Source of the DNA: Limisoma sp963590405
GTDB lineage: Bacteria > Bacteroidota > Bacteroidia > Bacteroidales > Muribaculaceae
NCBI GenBank assembly: GCA_963590405.1
Contig: CAVAPE010000015.1
Location: 1-35,949, forward strand
Direction: 5' to 3'
Length of the DNA stretch: 35,949 nt
Part shown: piece after piece, positions 23,288 through 31,385 of the stretch
Numbering within the stretch: position 1 is the stretch's first letter
Layout of the letters: each line of letters begins with the position of its first letter
Notes under the pieces: model-generated
Database searches by the model: none
What the model saw: the letters and a program-made list of their open reading frames with translations, nothing else
Told to the model about the DNA's origin: nothing
Program-made: the position numbers and the translations under genes

Positions 23288-25291
23288 CTATTCAATCATC
23301 TTCAAAAATTCATCCTCGCCAATGATAGGAATGCCCAGCGACTTGGCCTTTTCCAACTTTGCCGGGCCCATATTTGCGCCAGCAAACACGAAATCGGTTT
23401 TCTTGGAAATTGACCCGGAATTTTTGCCACCGTTGCGCTCAATCATTGCCTTGTATTCATCGCGCGAATGATGCTCAAACACGCCGCTAATCACAATCGT
23501 TTTGCCGGCAAGTTTGTCGGTTTTCGACTGCGCAGCATCAGCGGCTATTGCCATCTGCAAGCCAGCCTTGCGGAGGCGTTCAACAATTTCTACATTCTTC
23601 GGCTCATGGAAGAACGCCACCACACTTTCAGCAATCACCTGCCCTATCTCGTCGATGGCAGTCAACTGCTCCACGGTGGCAGTCATCAGGCTGTCAATCG
23701 ACCCGAAGGCGAAAGCGAGTTTTTTGGCAACCGTCTCGCCCACATTGGGTATCGACAAGGCAAACACAACCCTCTCGAAAGGCACTTGCTTCGAAGCCTC
23801 AATGCCGCGGAGAATGCGCCGCGCCGTGAGTTCACCCACACGCCCCACGACAGTAAGTTTGTCGTCAGTCAAATCGTAGATGTCCGCCACATTTTTCACT
23901 AGTCCTACAACAAACAACTGCTCGGCGGTTTCCTCGCCGATGCCGTCGATGTTCATCATGCGGCGACCCACAAAATGCTCGATGCGACCAGTGATTTGCG
24001 GACGGCAGCCGTCGCGGTTGGGGCACACCCATGCCGCCTCGCCCTCGTTGCGCACAAGCGGAGTGCCGCAAACGGGACATTCTCGGACGAATTGCAGCGG
24101 ACTGCTACCAGGCTCGCGTCGCGAGAGTTCCACGCCGACGATTTTAGGTATGATTTCGCCGCCCTTTTCCACATACACATAGTCGTTGTCGTGGATGTCG
24201 AGCGAGCGGATGATGTCTTCATTGTGGAGCGATGCACGCTTCACGATTGTGCCTGAAAGCAGTACCGGCTCAAGGTTTGCCACTGGAGTGATTGTACCCA
24301 GACGCCCGGTTTCAAACGACACCGATTTCAGTTTCGTCAACTCCCTTTCCGCCTGAAACTTATAGGCGATAGCCCAACGCGGTGATTTGGCGGTAGAGCC
24401 GAGGAAACGCTGCTGCTGAAGGTTATTGACCTTAAACACCAGTCCGTCGGTAGCCACCTCCAGTTGCTTGCGCGCTTCAGCCCAATGGTCGATAAACGCC
24501 TTCGCCTCGTCGATGTCGTGCAGAAGAGCCGTAGCGTCCGACACCTTGAAGCCCCATGTGCGCAGAGCCTGAAGGCAGTCGTAGTGGGTGGTGAACGGCA
24601 GATTGTCGCCGAGGAGGAAATAGAAATAGGCATCCAAGCCGCGGCGCGACACCTCGGCAGGATTTAGCGTTTTCAGCGTGCCAGCAGCCGCATTGCGCGG
24701 ATTGGCGAGCAACGGCTCTTCGTTGTACTCACGCTCGCGGTTGAGCGCGTCAAACGACTTCCACGGCATCACAATCTCGCCACGCACCTCAAACTTGTCG
24801 GGCCAGCCCTCGCCGGCGAGCGTCAAAGGCACGCTGCGGATGGTCTTCACGTTGGTGGTAACGTCATCGCCATGCACACCGTCGCCGCGCGTCACTGCAC
24901 GCACGAGCCGTCCGTGCTCATAGGTGATTGAAATCGATGTGCCGTCAAACTTCATTTCGCCCACGAGTTCGAGGGCACCGCCGCCAAGTTGTTGCTTGGT
25001 GCGGCGCAGGAAGTCCTCCACCTCCTCGATTGAATAGGTATTGCCCAGCGACTGCATCGGTCTTTCGTGAGCCACCTGCTTGAAGCCCGGCGTGAGGTCG
25101 CTACCCACGCGCTGCGTCGGCGACAAGGGGTCGAACAATTCCTTGTGCTCCGCCTCAAGGTCCTGAAGGCGGCGCATCATGTCGTCATACTCCTTGTCGG
25201 AGATTGTAGGCTGATTCAGCACGTAATAGTTGTGGTTGTGCTTGTTGAGTTCTTCACGCAACCACTGTATTTCAGATTCAAACAAATCCAT
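23288..25291 (-). CDS. ligA: NAD-dependent DNA ligase
   Basis: LigA seals nicks in DNA during replication and repair using NAD+. The 667-residue protein has the full domain order: Ia (DKEYDDMMRRL), the adenylation domain with the nucleophile Lys114 in MKFDGTSI, OB fold, a four-cysteine zinc finger (CPVC...CPNRDGC), HhH repeats (GIGEETAEQL, SIPNVGETVAKKL, AIDEIGQVIA) and a C-terminal BRCT domain (about 590-667). The start MDLFESEIQWL is the first ATG of the frame. It is divergent from the glycosyltransferase unit and probably leads the ligA-CPBP-glycosylase operon. Confidence 0.98.
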   Translation of the reverse strand: MDLFESEIQWLREELNKHNHNYYVLNQPTISDKEYDDMMRRLQDLEAEHKELFDPLSPTQRVGSDLTPGFKQVAHERPMQSLGNTYSIEEVEDFLRRTKQQLGGGALELVGEMKFDGTSISITYEHGRLVRAVTRGDGVHGDDVTTNVKTIRSVPLTLAGEGWPDKFEVRGEIVMPWKSFDALNREREYNEEPLLANPRNAAAGTLKTLNPAEVSRRGLDAYFYFLLGDNLPFTTHYDCLQALRTWGFKVSDATALLHDIDEAKAFIDHWAEARKQLEVATDGLVFKVNNLQQQRFLGSTAKSPRWAIAYKFQAERELTKLKSVSFETGRLGTITPVANLEPVLLSGTIVKRASLHNEDIIRSLDIHDNDYVYVEKGGEIIPKIVGVELSRREPGSSPLQFVRECPVCGTPLVRNEGEAAWVCPNRDGCRPQITGRIEHFVGRRMMNIDGIGEETAEQLFVVGLVKNVADIYDLTDDKLTVVGRVGELTARRILRGIEASKQVPFERVVFALSIPNVGETVAKKLAFAFGSIDSLMTATVEQLTAIDEIGQVIAESVVAFFHEPKNVEIVERLRKAGLQMAIAADAAQSKTDKLAGKTIVISGVFEHHSRDEYKAMIERNGGKNSGSISKKTDFVFAGANMGPAKLEKAKSLGIPIIGEDEFLKMIE

Positions 25292-25372
25292 AGTTTTCGT
25301 AATTTGCTACGAATATAGTCAACTTTTTCCAAAATTTGCAGCGACATTGCGTTCTTTTACATAGTTTGTCAC

Positions 25373-25380
25373 TATTTTTG
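25373..25380 (+). promoter_or_regulatory. -7 box TATTTTTG directly before the first glycosyltransferase
   Basis: TATTTTTG fits TAnnTTTG and ends only 8 bp before the ATG at 25389, so a transcript from it would be almost leaderless. A TTG occurs at 25347-25349, with a somewhat long 23-bp spacer. Confidence 0.5.
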
Positions 25381-25388
25381 TAGAATTG

Positions 25389-26312
25389 ATGAAACTCAGC
25401 GTTGTCATACCGGTGTATCGCGTAGAGGCATTTCTTGAGAAATGCGTCAGGAGTGTGCTGTCGCAGGAGGGCGTGGACTTGGAGGTTATCCTCGTGGACG
25501 ACTGCTCGCCCGACGGCTGCGGCGCGCTGTGTGACCGTCTTGCTGACGGCGACCGAAGGGTCAAGGTGGTGCACCGCGCAGCCAACGGCGGACTGAGTGC
25601 CGCACGCAACAGCGGCATAGCCATAGCCACTGGCGACCTGCTGACGTTTGTCGACTCCGACGACTTCATTGCCCCCAACACCTTTGCGCCCAACATCGAG
25701 ATGATGGAGCGGCTCGATGCCGACTGCATCGAGTTTCCCGTGGCAGTGTACTTTGGCAGCCCATCGGAGAAAAGATATGTGCCCTGCATCGGCAATCAGC
25801 CTACTGGCACATTTCAGGATTGGTACGAGCATGGCGGCTACATCCACAGTTACGCCTGTAACAAAATCTTCAGCCGCGAACTGTGGGGCGATGCCAAGTT
25901 TCCCGAAGGCAAATATTTTGAGGACATCATGACCATCCCCTACGTGCTCGACCGCGCGCAGCGCATTGCAGCGTCTGACAAGGGCCTTTACTACTACTGC
26001 ACTGCCAACGGCGGAGCAATCACCCAGCAGCCATCGCGGCAGAAGGAGCAGGACCTCACCGAGGGCAACATCCGCCTGTTCTGTTTCGCGTCGAGCCACT
26101 ATACCATCAGCGACCCCGCGCGCTACAACCATTTCATGGAAACGATAAACCGGCAAATCGGATTGCTGCGCAGTGGCGGCAGCATCATCCTACCCGAATA
26201 CACGGTGCGTCTGCGCCACGCCTTCCTCCGCCAGCCCATCAAGCAGCGCGTCAAGTGCATCTTGTGGCTTACGCTCGGCAAGCGACTGTTCTTTAAACTG
26301 TTTGCGCGATGA
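25389..26312 (+). CDS. Glycosyltransferase family 2 protein
   Basis: A 307-residue GT-A-fold glycosyltransferase. MKLSVVIPVYRVEAFLEKC is the classic GT2 start, followed by ILVDDCSPDGC, NGGLSAARNSGI and the metal-binding FVDSDDFI motif. GT2 enzymes move a sugar from a nucleotide sugar to a surface glycan or lipid precursor at the cytoplasmic face. The start ATG is 25389; a TTG three bases earlier is unlikely. It overlaps the next glycosyltransferase by four bases. The donor and acceptor cannot be told from sequence. Confidence 0.92.
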   Translation: MKLSVVIPVYRVEAFLEKCVRSVLSQEGVDLEVILVDDCSPDGCGALCDRLADGDRRVKVVHRAANGGLSAARNSGIAIATGDLLTFVDSDDFIAPNTFAPNIEMMERLDADCIEFPVAVYFGSPSEKRYVPCIGNQPTGTFQDWYEHGGYIHSYACNKIFSRELWGDAKFPEGKYFEDIMTIPYVLDRAQRIAASDKGLYYYCTANGGAITQQPSRQKEQDLTEGNIRLFCFASSHYTISDPARYNHFMETINRQIGLLRSGGSIILPEYTVRLRHAFLRQPIKQRVKCILWLTLGKRLFFKLFAR

Positions 26313-27271
26313 TCGGTATCAGTTTCATAATCCCCTACTATGCCCTTGAGCAGGGCCTTTTGCTGCGCGCAGTCGACAGTATCGCCCTTGCCCGCTTGGA
26401 GTGCGACTACGAGATTATCGTGGTGGACGATGGCACGCCCGACAGGCATGCAGAAGAGTGGCTCCGCGGCAGGGACAGCCACATCCGATATTTTCGCAAG
26501 GAAAACGGCGGACTGAGCGACGCGCGCAACGCCGGCATCGCCCTCGCCACGAAGGAGTATATCCAGTTTCTCGACAGCGACGACTACCTTTTTCCTGCGG
26601 CATACCGAAAAGTGGTGGCGATGCTCACCGACGAGCAGCCCGACATGCTGATTTTCAAGAGCAAGAAGGTTTTCAGCAAGGGCATCGACGAGGCGTCACC
26701 ACATGAAATCCACTGCGAGCGTTTTGTCGACGGCATCGACTATATGATCAACCGCAACGTTTTTGCTGGTGCGTGTAGTTACCTGTTCAAGAGGGAAGCA
26801 CTCAGCGATTTGCGCTTTATCAAAGGCATCTACCATGAGGATGAAGACTTCACGCCGCGGCTCATTGCCAACTGCGGCAGTTTGATTGCCACCGACGCCG
26901 TTTGCTACGCCTACTACCAACGACAGGGGTCGATAGTCAACGACAGCGACGACAGTAAACTGGAGAAGCGCTTCAACGACATGCTGCAAATCATTGCGGC
27001 GATGGACAAATTGAGCCGCGAGGCTACCGACGATCGGCGACAACGGGCATTCACCCGGCGCCGCGACCAGTTGGCACTCGGCATCCTCTACACAGCCCTA
27101 ACCGACCTGAAATCGGCTTCGGCAGTCATCGGCATTGCCGACCGCCTTGCATCGCTCGACTTGTGGCCGCTACCCAAGGCGCGCTACAGCCGACGCTACT
27201 GGCTATTCAGAAGGCTATCCAACCGCCGCTGGAAATTACGTATAATCAAGACTTTACTCAATCTGCGATGA
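26309..27271 (+). CDS. Glycosyltransferase family 2 protein
   Basis: A 320-residue GT2 enzyme with MIGISFIIPYY, IIVVDDGTPDR, NGGLSDARNAGI and FLDSDDYLFP, the same motif order as the gene before it, but only moderately similar outside these. ATGA overlaps join it to both neighbours, which points to strict co-translation of the three transferases. Substrate unknown; the group looks like part of a surface-glycan pathway without its polymerase or flippase nearby. Confidence 0.92.
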   Translation: MIGISFIIPYYALEQGLLLRAVDSIALARLECDYEIIVVDDGTPDRHAEEWLRGRDSHIRYFRKENGGLSDARNAGIALATKEYIQFLDSDDYLFPAAYRKVVAMLTDEQPDMLIFKSKKVFSKGIDEASPHEIHCERFVDGIDYMINRNVFAGACSYLFKREALSDLRFIKGIYHEDEDFTPRLIANCGSLIATDAVCYAYYQRQGSIVNDSDDSKLEKRFNDMLQIIAAMDKLSREATDDRRQRAFTRRRDQLALGILYTALTDLKSASAVIGIADRLASLDLWPLPKARYSRRYWLFRRLSNRRWKLRIIKTLLNLR

Positions 27272-28377
27272 AGATACTACTCATAGGAGAATACAGCAAC
27301 GTGCACTGGACTCTTGCCGAAGGTCTGCGGGCTCTCGGACACGAGGTCTGCGTGGCATCGAACGGCGACTTCTGGAAAAACTATCCGCGCGACATCGACC
27401 TTGTGCGACGGTCGTACGGACGGATGGACACGATGCGCTATTTTGCCAAGGTGTGGTGGGCATTGAGGAAGATGCGCGGCTACGACGTGGTGCAAATCAT
27501 CAACCCACTGTTCTTCGACCTCAAAGCCGAGCGTCTGCGCCCCATCTACGACTATCTGCGCCGCCACAACAAGCGGGTGTTTCTCGGGGCTTACGGCATG
27601 GACTACTATTGGGTGAACATCTGCCGCACCACGCAGACATTCCGCTATTCCGACTTCAACTTCGGGCAGCAACTGCGCACCGACGACATTGCCATGACGG
27701 AGATGCGCGACTGGATCGGCACGGAGAAAGGTCGCCTCAACCAGGAAATAGCCGCCGACTGCGACGGCATTATCGCTGGGCTCTATGAATACTATGCATG
27801 CTACAGCCAAGTGTTTCCCGAGAAGACGAGGTTCATCCCCTTCCCCATCAACACCGACGCGACCTTGCGCACAGCGCCAGCGGTGAGCAACAAGGTGCGG
27901 TTTTTCATCGGCGTGCAGAAAACGAGGAGCAAATACAAAGGCACTGACATTATGCTCCGCGCCCTTGAGAGCGTGGAAAAGGCGCATCCCGACAAGTGCG
28001 AGATAGTGAAAGCGGAGTCGGTGCCGTTTCCCGTGTACCAGCACATGATGGACACGAGCCATGTGCTGCTCGACCAACTCTACTCCTACACGCCCGCCAT
28101 GAACGGACTTCTCGCCATGGCGAAAGGGCTTGTGCTTGTGGGCGGCGGCGAGCCTGAGAACTACGAAATCCTCGGCGAGCGCGACTTGCGCCCCATTGTC
28201 AACGTGGTGCCCGACGAGGTCGACGTGCGCAGCAAACTCGAGCAACTGGCGCTCCACCCCGAGCAGATTTCACGGCTCAGCAACGAGAGCCGCCTCTACA
28301 TTGAGCGTCACCACGACTACCGCAAAGTGGCGCAGCAATATGTGGACTTTTGGCTTAACCCCTCGAAAAAACAATAA
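27268..28377 (+). CDS. Glycosyltransferase, GT4/GT-B-like
   Basis: A 369-residue protein starting MKILLIGEYSNVHWTLAEGLRALGHEV, the N-terminal Rossmann signature of GT-B transferases. The C-terminal half has FFIGVQKTRSKYKGTDIMLRALE and an acidic nucleotide-sugar-binding region (GGGEPENYEILGE), as in GT4-like enzymes, though the usual EX7E is altered. The ATG at 27268 overlaps the stop of the previous gene; a start at 27163 would run inside that gene. It is followed after two bases by ispE. Confidence 0.85.
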   Translation: MKILLIGEYSNVHWTLAEGLRALGHEVCVASNGDFWKNYPRDIDLVRRSYGRMDTMRYFAKVWWALRKMRGYDVVQIINPLFFDLKAERLRPIYDYLRRHNKRVFLGAYGMDYYWVNICRTTQTFRYSDFNFGQQLRTDDIAMTEMRDWIGTEKGRLNQEIAADCDGIIAGLYEYYACYSQVFPEKTRFIPFPINTDATLRTAPAVSNKVRFFIGVQKTRSKYKGTDIMLRALESVEKAHPDKCEIVKAESVPFPVYQHMMDTSHVLLDQLYSYTPAMNGLLAMAKGLVLVGGGEPENYEILGERDLRPIVNVVPDEVDVRSKLEQLALHPEQISRLSNESRLYIERHHDYRKVAQQYVDFWLNPSKKQ

Positions 28378-28379
28378 CA

Positions 28380-29195
28380 ATGATAGCATTTCCAAACGCA
28401 AAAATCAATCTCGGACTCTTCATCGAGCGCAAGCGTGAAGACGGTTACCACGACATCTCGACGGTGTTCTACCCCATCCCTCTCTGCGATGCTGTGGAGG
28501 TGGTGGAAGCCGCAGAAACGCAACTATTTACCTACGGCAACCGCGTGGACTGTCCGCCAGAGAAAAACCTTGTGATGAAGGCTTACCGCATGCTCGCCGA
28601 CGAGTTCGACCTGCCGCCGGTGGCGATACACCTCTACAAGCACATCCCCGACGGCGCAGGTCTGGGCGGAGGCTCGTCGGACGCGACCGCCGTGGCTAAA
28701 ATCCTCAACTCTATGTTCGGGCTTGGGCTTGATGACGAGGGCATAGCCACAAGAGTGAAACGCCTCGGCGCCGACTGCCCGTTTTTTGCCTACAACCGCC
28801 CAATGACGGCGCGCGGCATCGGCGACGTGTTAGCGCCTGTCAGCGTCGACCTGAAGGGGCGGACGATGGTTGTGGTGAAGCCCGACGTTTCAGTGCCCAC
28901 CGCAGCGGCTTACGCTGGCGTAACGCCCAAAGAGCCAGCGACCGACATAGCCACGCTGATTGCCTCGCCCATCGAGGAATGGTGCGGCGCACTCGTCAAC
29001 GACTTCGAAGCAAGCATTTTCCCTCAGCACCCCGAGTTGGCTGCGCTAAAGGAGTCGCTCTACGCCGCAGGAGCGGTCTACGCCTCGATGTCGGGCTCGG
29101 GCTCTGCCATATTCGGCATCTTCGATAGTGACAAATTGGCAGACAAGTTTGTTGCCGGATGCCAAGAACACCTATTATACAAACTCAATCTCTGA
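28380..29195 (+). CDS. ispE: 4-diphosphocytidyl-2-C-methyl-D-erythritol kinase
   Basis: IspE phosphorylates CDP-methylerythritol in the MEP route to isoprenoids, which also supplies the undecaprenyl carrier for glycans. The 271-residue GHMP kinase has FPNAKINLGL at the N-terminus, the ATP loop PDGAGLGGGSSDATA (90-104), LGADCPFF with the catalytic Asp, and the SMSGSGSAIFGIF motif near the end. Length and start are normal for the family. It begins 2 bp after the glycosyltransferase stop, so it is the last gene of that transcript. Confidence 0.96.
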   Translation: MIAFPNAKINLGLFIERKREDGYHDISTVFYPIPLCDAVEVVEAAETQLFTYGNRVDCPPEKNLVMKAYRMLADEFDLPPVAIHLYKHIPDGAGLGGGSSDATAVAKILNSMFGLGLDDEGIATRVKRLGADCPFFAYNRPMTARGIGDVLAPVSVDLKGRTMVVVKPDVSVPTAAAYAGVTPKEPATDIATLIASPIEEWCGALVNDFEASIFPQHPELAALKESLYAAGAVYASMSGSGSAIFGIFDSDKLADKFVAGCQEHLLYKLNL

Positions 29196-29215
29196 GACAG
29201 AGCCACACTGAAAGT

Positions 29216-29232
29216 TTGGCAGACTTTTTGAT
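29216..29232 (+). promoter_or_regulatory. Sigma-54-like -24/-12 element before grpE
   Basis: TTGGCAGACTTTTTGAT aligns with the sigma-54 pattern: GG (29218-29219), ten bases, then GA where GC is expected. It lies 46 bp before the grpE ATG. One of the two most conserved bases differs, so the call is tentative; no other full promoter was found in the gap. Confidence 0.3.
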
Positions 29233-29277
29233 AAGGCTGATTTGATAACATTTTGAAAAATAGAAAAACAATATATC

Positions 29278-29859
29278 ATGTCAGAAGAAAAAGACTTGAA
29301 AGAACAGCAAAAACAGTCTGCCGAGATGCCGGAAGTCGAAGCAACCGAAGAAACGGCTGAAGAGGCTACTGTAGAGGCAGAAGAACCGACAGCAGAGGAA
29401 GCGCTCCAGAAACAACTCGACGAAACAAAGCAGCAACTCGAGAAGGCGCAGAAGGAGTATATGTTCCTGCTTGCCGAGTTCGACAATTTCCGCAAGCGCA
29501 CACTCAAGGAGAAGCAGGACCTCATCAAAAACGCCTCTGAGGGCGCGATGAAGGACCTTCTACCCGTAATCGACGACTTCGAGCGCGCCATCCAAGCCTC
29601 TACCGAGAGCAACGACGTGGAGAGCATCAAGGAGGGTGTTAACTTGATTTACAACAAGTTTGTGAAATATTTGGAGAAGAACGGCGTGAAGCCAATCGAC
29701 TCTACGGATGCCGATTTCGACACCGAATATCACGAAGCAGTGACCACCTTCCCTACCGACGACGAGTCGAAGAAGGGCAAAGTAATCGACACTGTGGCTA
29801 AAGGCTACACGATGAACGACAAGGTGATTCGCCACAGCAAAGTAGTTGTGGGACAATAA
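29278..29859 (+). CDS. grpE: Nucleotide exchange factor GrpE
   Basis: GrpE releases ADP from DnaK in the Hsp70 cycle. The 193-residue protein has a highly acidic, low-complexity N-terminus (about 1-45), a long coiled coil (LQKQLDETKQQLEKAQKEYMFLLAEFDNFRKRT, with the FDNFRKR motif), and the C-terminal beta-wing domain (DTEYHEAVTTFPTDD, GYTMNDKVIRHSKVVVG). It is followed after 15 bp by dnaJ. Confidence 0.96.
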   Translation: MSEEKDLKEQQKQSAEMPEVEATEETAEEATVEAEEPTAEEALQKQLDETKQQLEKAQKEYMFLLAEFDNFRKRTLKEKQDLIKNASEGAMKDLLPVIDDFERAIQASTESNDVESIKEGVNLIYNKFVKYLEKNGVKPIDSTDADFDTEYHEAVTTFPTDDESKKGKVIDTVAKGYTMNDKVIRHSKVVVGQ

Positions 29860-29863
29860 CAAA

Positions 29864-29868
29864 GGAGG
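29864..29868 (+). promoter_or_regulatory. Strong Shine-Dalgarno before dnaJ
   Basis: AAAGGAGG ends 6 bp before the dnaJ ATG. This is a near-perfect anti-16S match, unusual among the genes of this window, most of which lack one. Confidence 0.7.
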
Positions 29869-29874
29869 CTTACA

Positions 29875-31020
29875 ATGAGCGAAAAGAGAGACTACTACGA
29901 AGTGCTTGGCGTTGACAAGAAAGCAACAGCCGACGAGATAAAGAAAGCCTACCGCAAGAAAGCAATTCAGTACCACCCCGACCGCAACCCCGGCGACAAG
30001 GAAGCCGAGGAGAAGTTCAAGGAGGCGGCTGAAGCCTACGATGTGCTCAGCAACCCCGACAAGCGTGCCCGCTACGACCAGTTCGGACACAATATGGGTC
30101 CGCAAGGATTTGGCGGCGGCAGTGCCGGCGGCTACGGAGGATTCTCAATGGAGGACATCTTCTCGCAGTTTGGCGACATCTTCGGCGGAGGCGGTTTCAG
30201 CGGATTTGGAGGCGGTGGCAGTAGCCGTCGCGCCAACCGCGGTAGCGACCTGCGCATCAATGTGAAGGTTACGCTGAAAGAGGTTGTACACGGCACTACT
30301 AAGAAATTTAAAATCAACAGATACGTGCCTTGCGAGCATTGCAAAGGCACAGGCGCAAAGGACGGCAATTCGTTCCACACTTGCTCCACCTGTAACGGCA
30401 CGGGCGTGGTAACACGCACGCAGCGCTCCATCCTCGGCATGATGCGCACGCAAACGCCGTGTCCCGACTGCCACGGAGAGGGCAAAATCATCTCCGAGCA
30501 GTGTCCGCACTGCCATGGCGAGGGCGTTGAACGCAAGGAGGAAATCGTTACCGTCAACATCCCTGCTGGCGTGGCTGACGGCATGACGCTCAGCATGAGC
30601 GGCAAGGGCAACGCAGCCCGCCGCGGCGGCGTGACTGGCGACCTGCTCATTCAGGTGAGCGAGGAGAAACACCCGGAATTGGTGCGCGACGAAAACGACA
30701 TCACCTACAACCTGATGCTCGACTTCCCTACAGCGGTGCTCGGCGGCAAGGTGGAAGTGCCTACGGTCGACGGCCGTGCGCGCGTAACCATCGAACCGGG
30801 AACGCAGTCTGGCAAGGTGCTCCGTATGCGCGGCAAGGGCATCCCGTCGATGCACGGCGGTTGCGGCGACGAACTCATCAATGTGATGATCTACACGCCT
30901 GAACATCTGTCTGCAGAGGAAAAGAAGGAAGTGGAACGCATGCGCGACTCCGAGAATTTCAAGCCCTCGGAAAGCGACAAATGCCGCATCTTCAGCCGCC
31001 TGAAGCACATCTTCGACTAA
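29875..31020 (+). CDS. dnaJ: Chaperone protein DnaJ
   Basis: DnaJ delivers unfolded proteins to DnaK and triggers its ATPase. The 381-residue type-I J protein has the J domain with His34-Pro-Asp36, a glycine/phenylalanine region (about 78-118), and four zinc-binding repeats (CEHCKGTG, CSTCNGTG, CPDCHGEG, CPHCHGEG), then the two substrate-binding beta domains. Length is normal. It shares a transcript with grpE and ends just before a large palindromic repeat. Confidence 0.97.
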   Translation: MSEKRDYYEVLGVDKKATADEIKKAYRKKAIQYHPDRNPGDKEAEEKFKEAAEAYDVLSNPDKRARYDQFGHNMGPQGFGGGSAGGYGGFSMEDIFSQFGDIFGGGGFSGFGGGGSSRRANRGSDLRINVKVTLKEVVHGTTKKFKINRYVPCEHCKGTGAKDGNSFHTCSTCNGTGVVTRTQRSILGMMRTQTPCPDCHGEGKIISEQCPHCHGEGVERKEEIVTVNIPAGVADGMTLSMSGKGNAARRGGVTGDLLIQVSEEKHPELVRDENDITYNLMLDFPTAVLGGKVEVPTVDGRARVTIEPGTQSGKVLRMRGKGIPSMHGGCGDELINVMIYTPEHLSAEEKKEVERMRDSENFKPSESDKCRIFSRLKHIFD

Positions 31021-31042
31021 AGAATAGGCGGCTAAAGAGGCT

Positions 31043-31238
31043 ATAGGCTGAAAGCCTTACACCACCATAGCCCAGGGCAACGCCCTGGGGTAAGCCAGCA
31101 CAATGGTTAGCGCCCTGTAAGGGCAACACAAATCACCGACGTTTCCGCTGGAGTGTTGCCCTTACAGGGCGTCCCTATTAACACACTGTTACCCAGGGCG
31201 TTGCCCTGGGCTATGGTAGAATAAGGCTTTCAGCCTAT
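31043..31238. repeat. Nested palindromic repeat element (about 196 bp)
   Basis: The element is an almost complete palindrome with three stacked arm pairs. Outer: ATAGGCTGAAAGCCTTA (31043-31059) with its perfect complement 31222-31238 (17 bp). Middle: 31064-31093 with 31189-31217, differing by one extra G; its core CCCAGGGC/GCCCTGGG is itself a small palindrome. Inner: CGCCCTGTAAGGGCAACAC (31111-31129) with its perfect complement 31153-31171 (19 bp). The centre is about 23 bp. No ORF of its own and no transposase are seen. It could fold as a long hairpin RNA and may also end dnaJ transcription. Partial copies lie at 31270-31296 and 35898-35949. The rest of the 365-bp gap 31021-31385 holds the partial copy and the promoter of the next gene. 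Confidence 0.9.
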
Positions 31239-31269
31239 CCAAATATGTCTGTGTTCTGCAAACTTAGTG

Positions 31270-31296
31270 CTATGGTGGTATAAGGCTTTCAGCCTA
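31270..31296. repeat. Partial copy of the palindromic repeat (right end)
   Basis: CTATGG followed by TGGTATAAGGCTTTCAGCCTA repeats the right end of the element (31212-31237) with few changes, 31 bp after its end. It looks like a remnant or a tandem duplication of the right arm. Confidence 0.75.
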
Positions 31297-31331
31297 ATTT
31301 GTTTTTTCTTCACAAAGCATCTCATTTATGC

Positions 31332-31361
31332 TTGCCAATCCGTTTATTATGACTAATTTTG
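31332..31361 (+). promoter_or_regulatory. Promoter TTG-N19-TAATTTTG for the acyl-CoA synthetase unit
   Basis: TTG 31332-31334, a 19-bp spacer and TAATTTTG 31354-31361 match the Bacteroidota promoter, 24 bp before the ATG at 31386. Confidence 0.75.
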
Positions 31362-31385
31362 CAGAAATGATAACGATCATTCATT

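Noticed and set aside
31043..31296. CRISPR array or tRNA-like structure
   Set aside because: The repeats are inverted arms of one palindrome, not evenly spaced direct repeats, and no tRNA cloverleaf or CCA end is seen.
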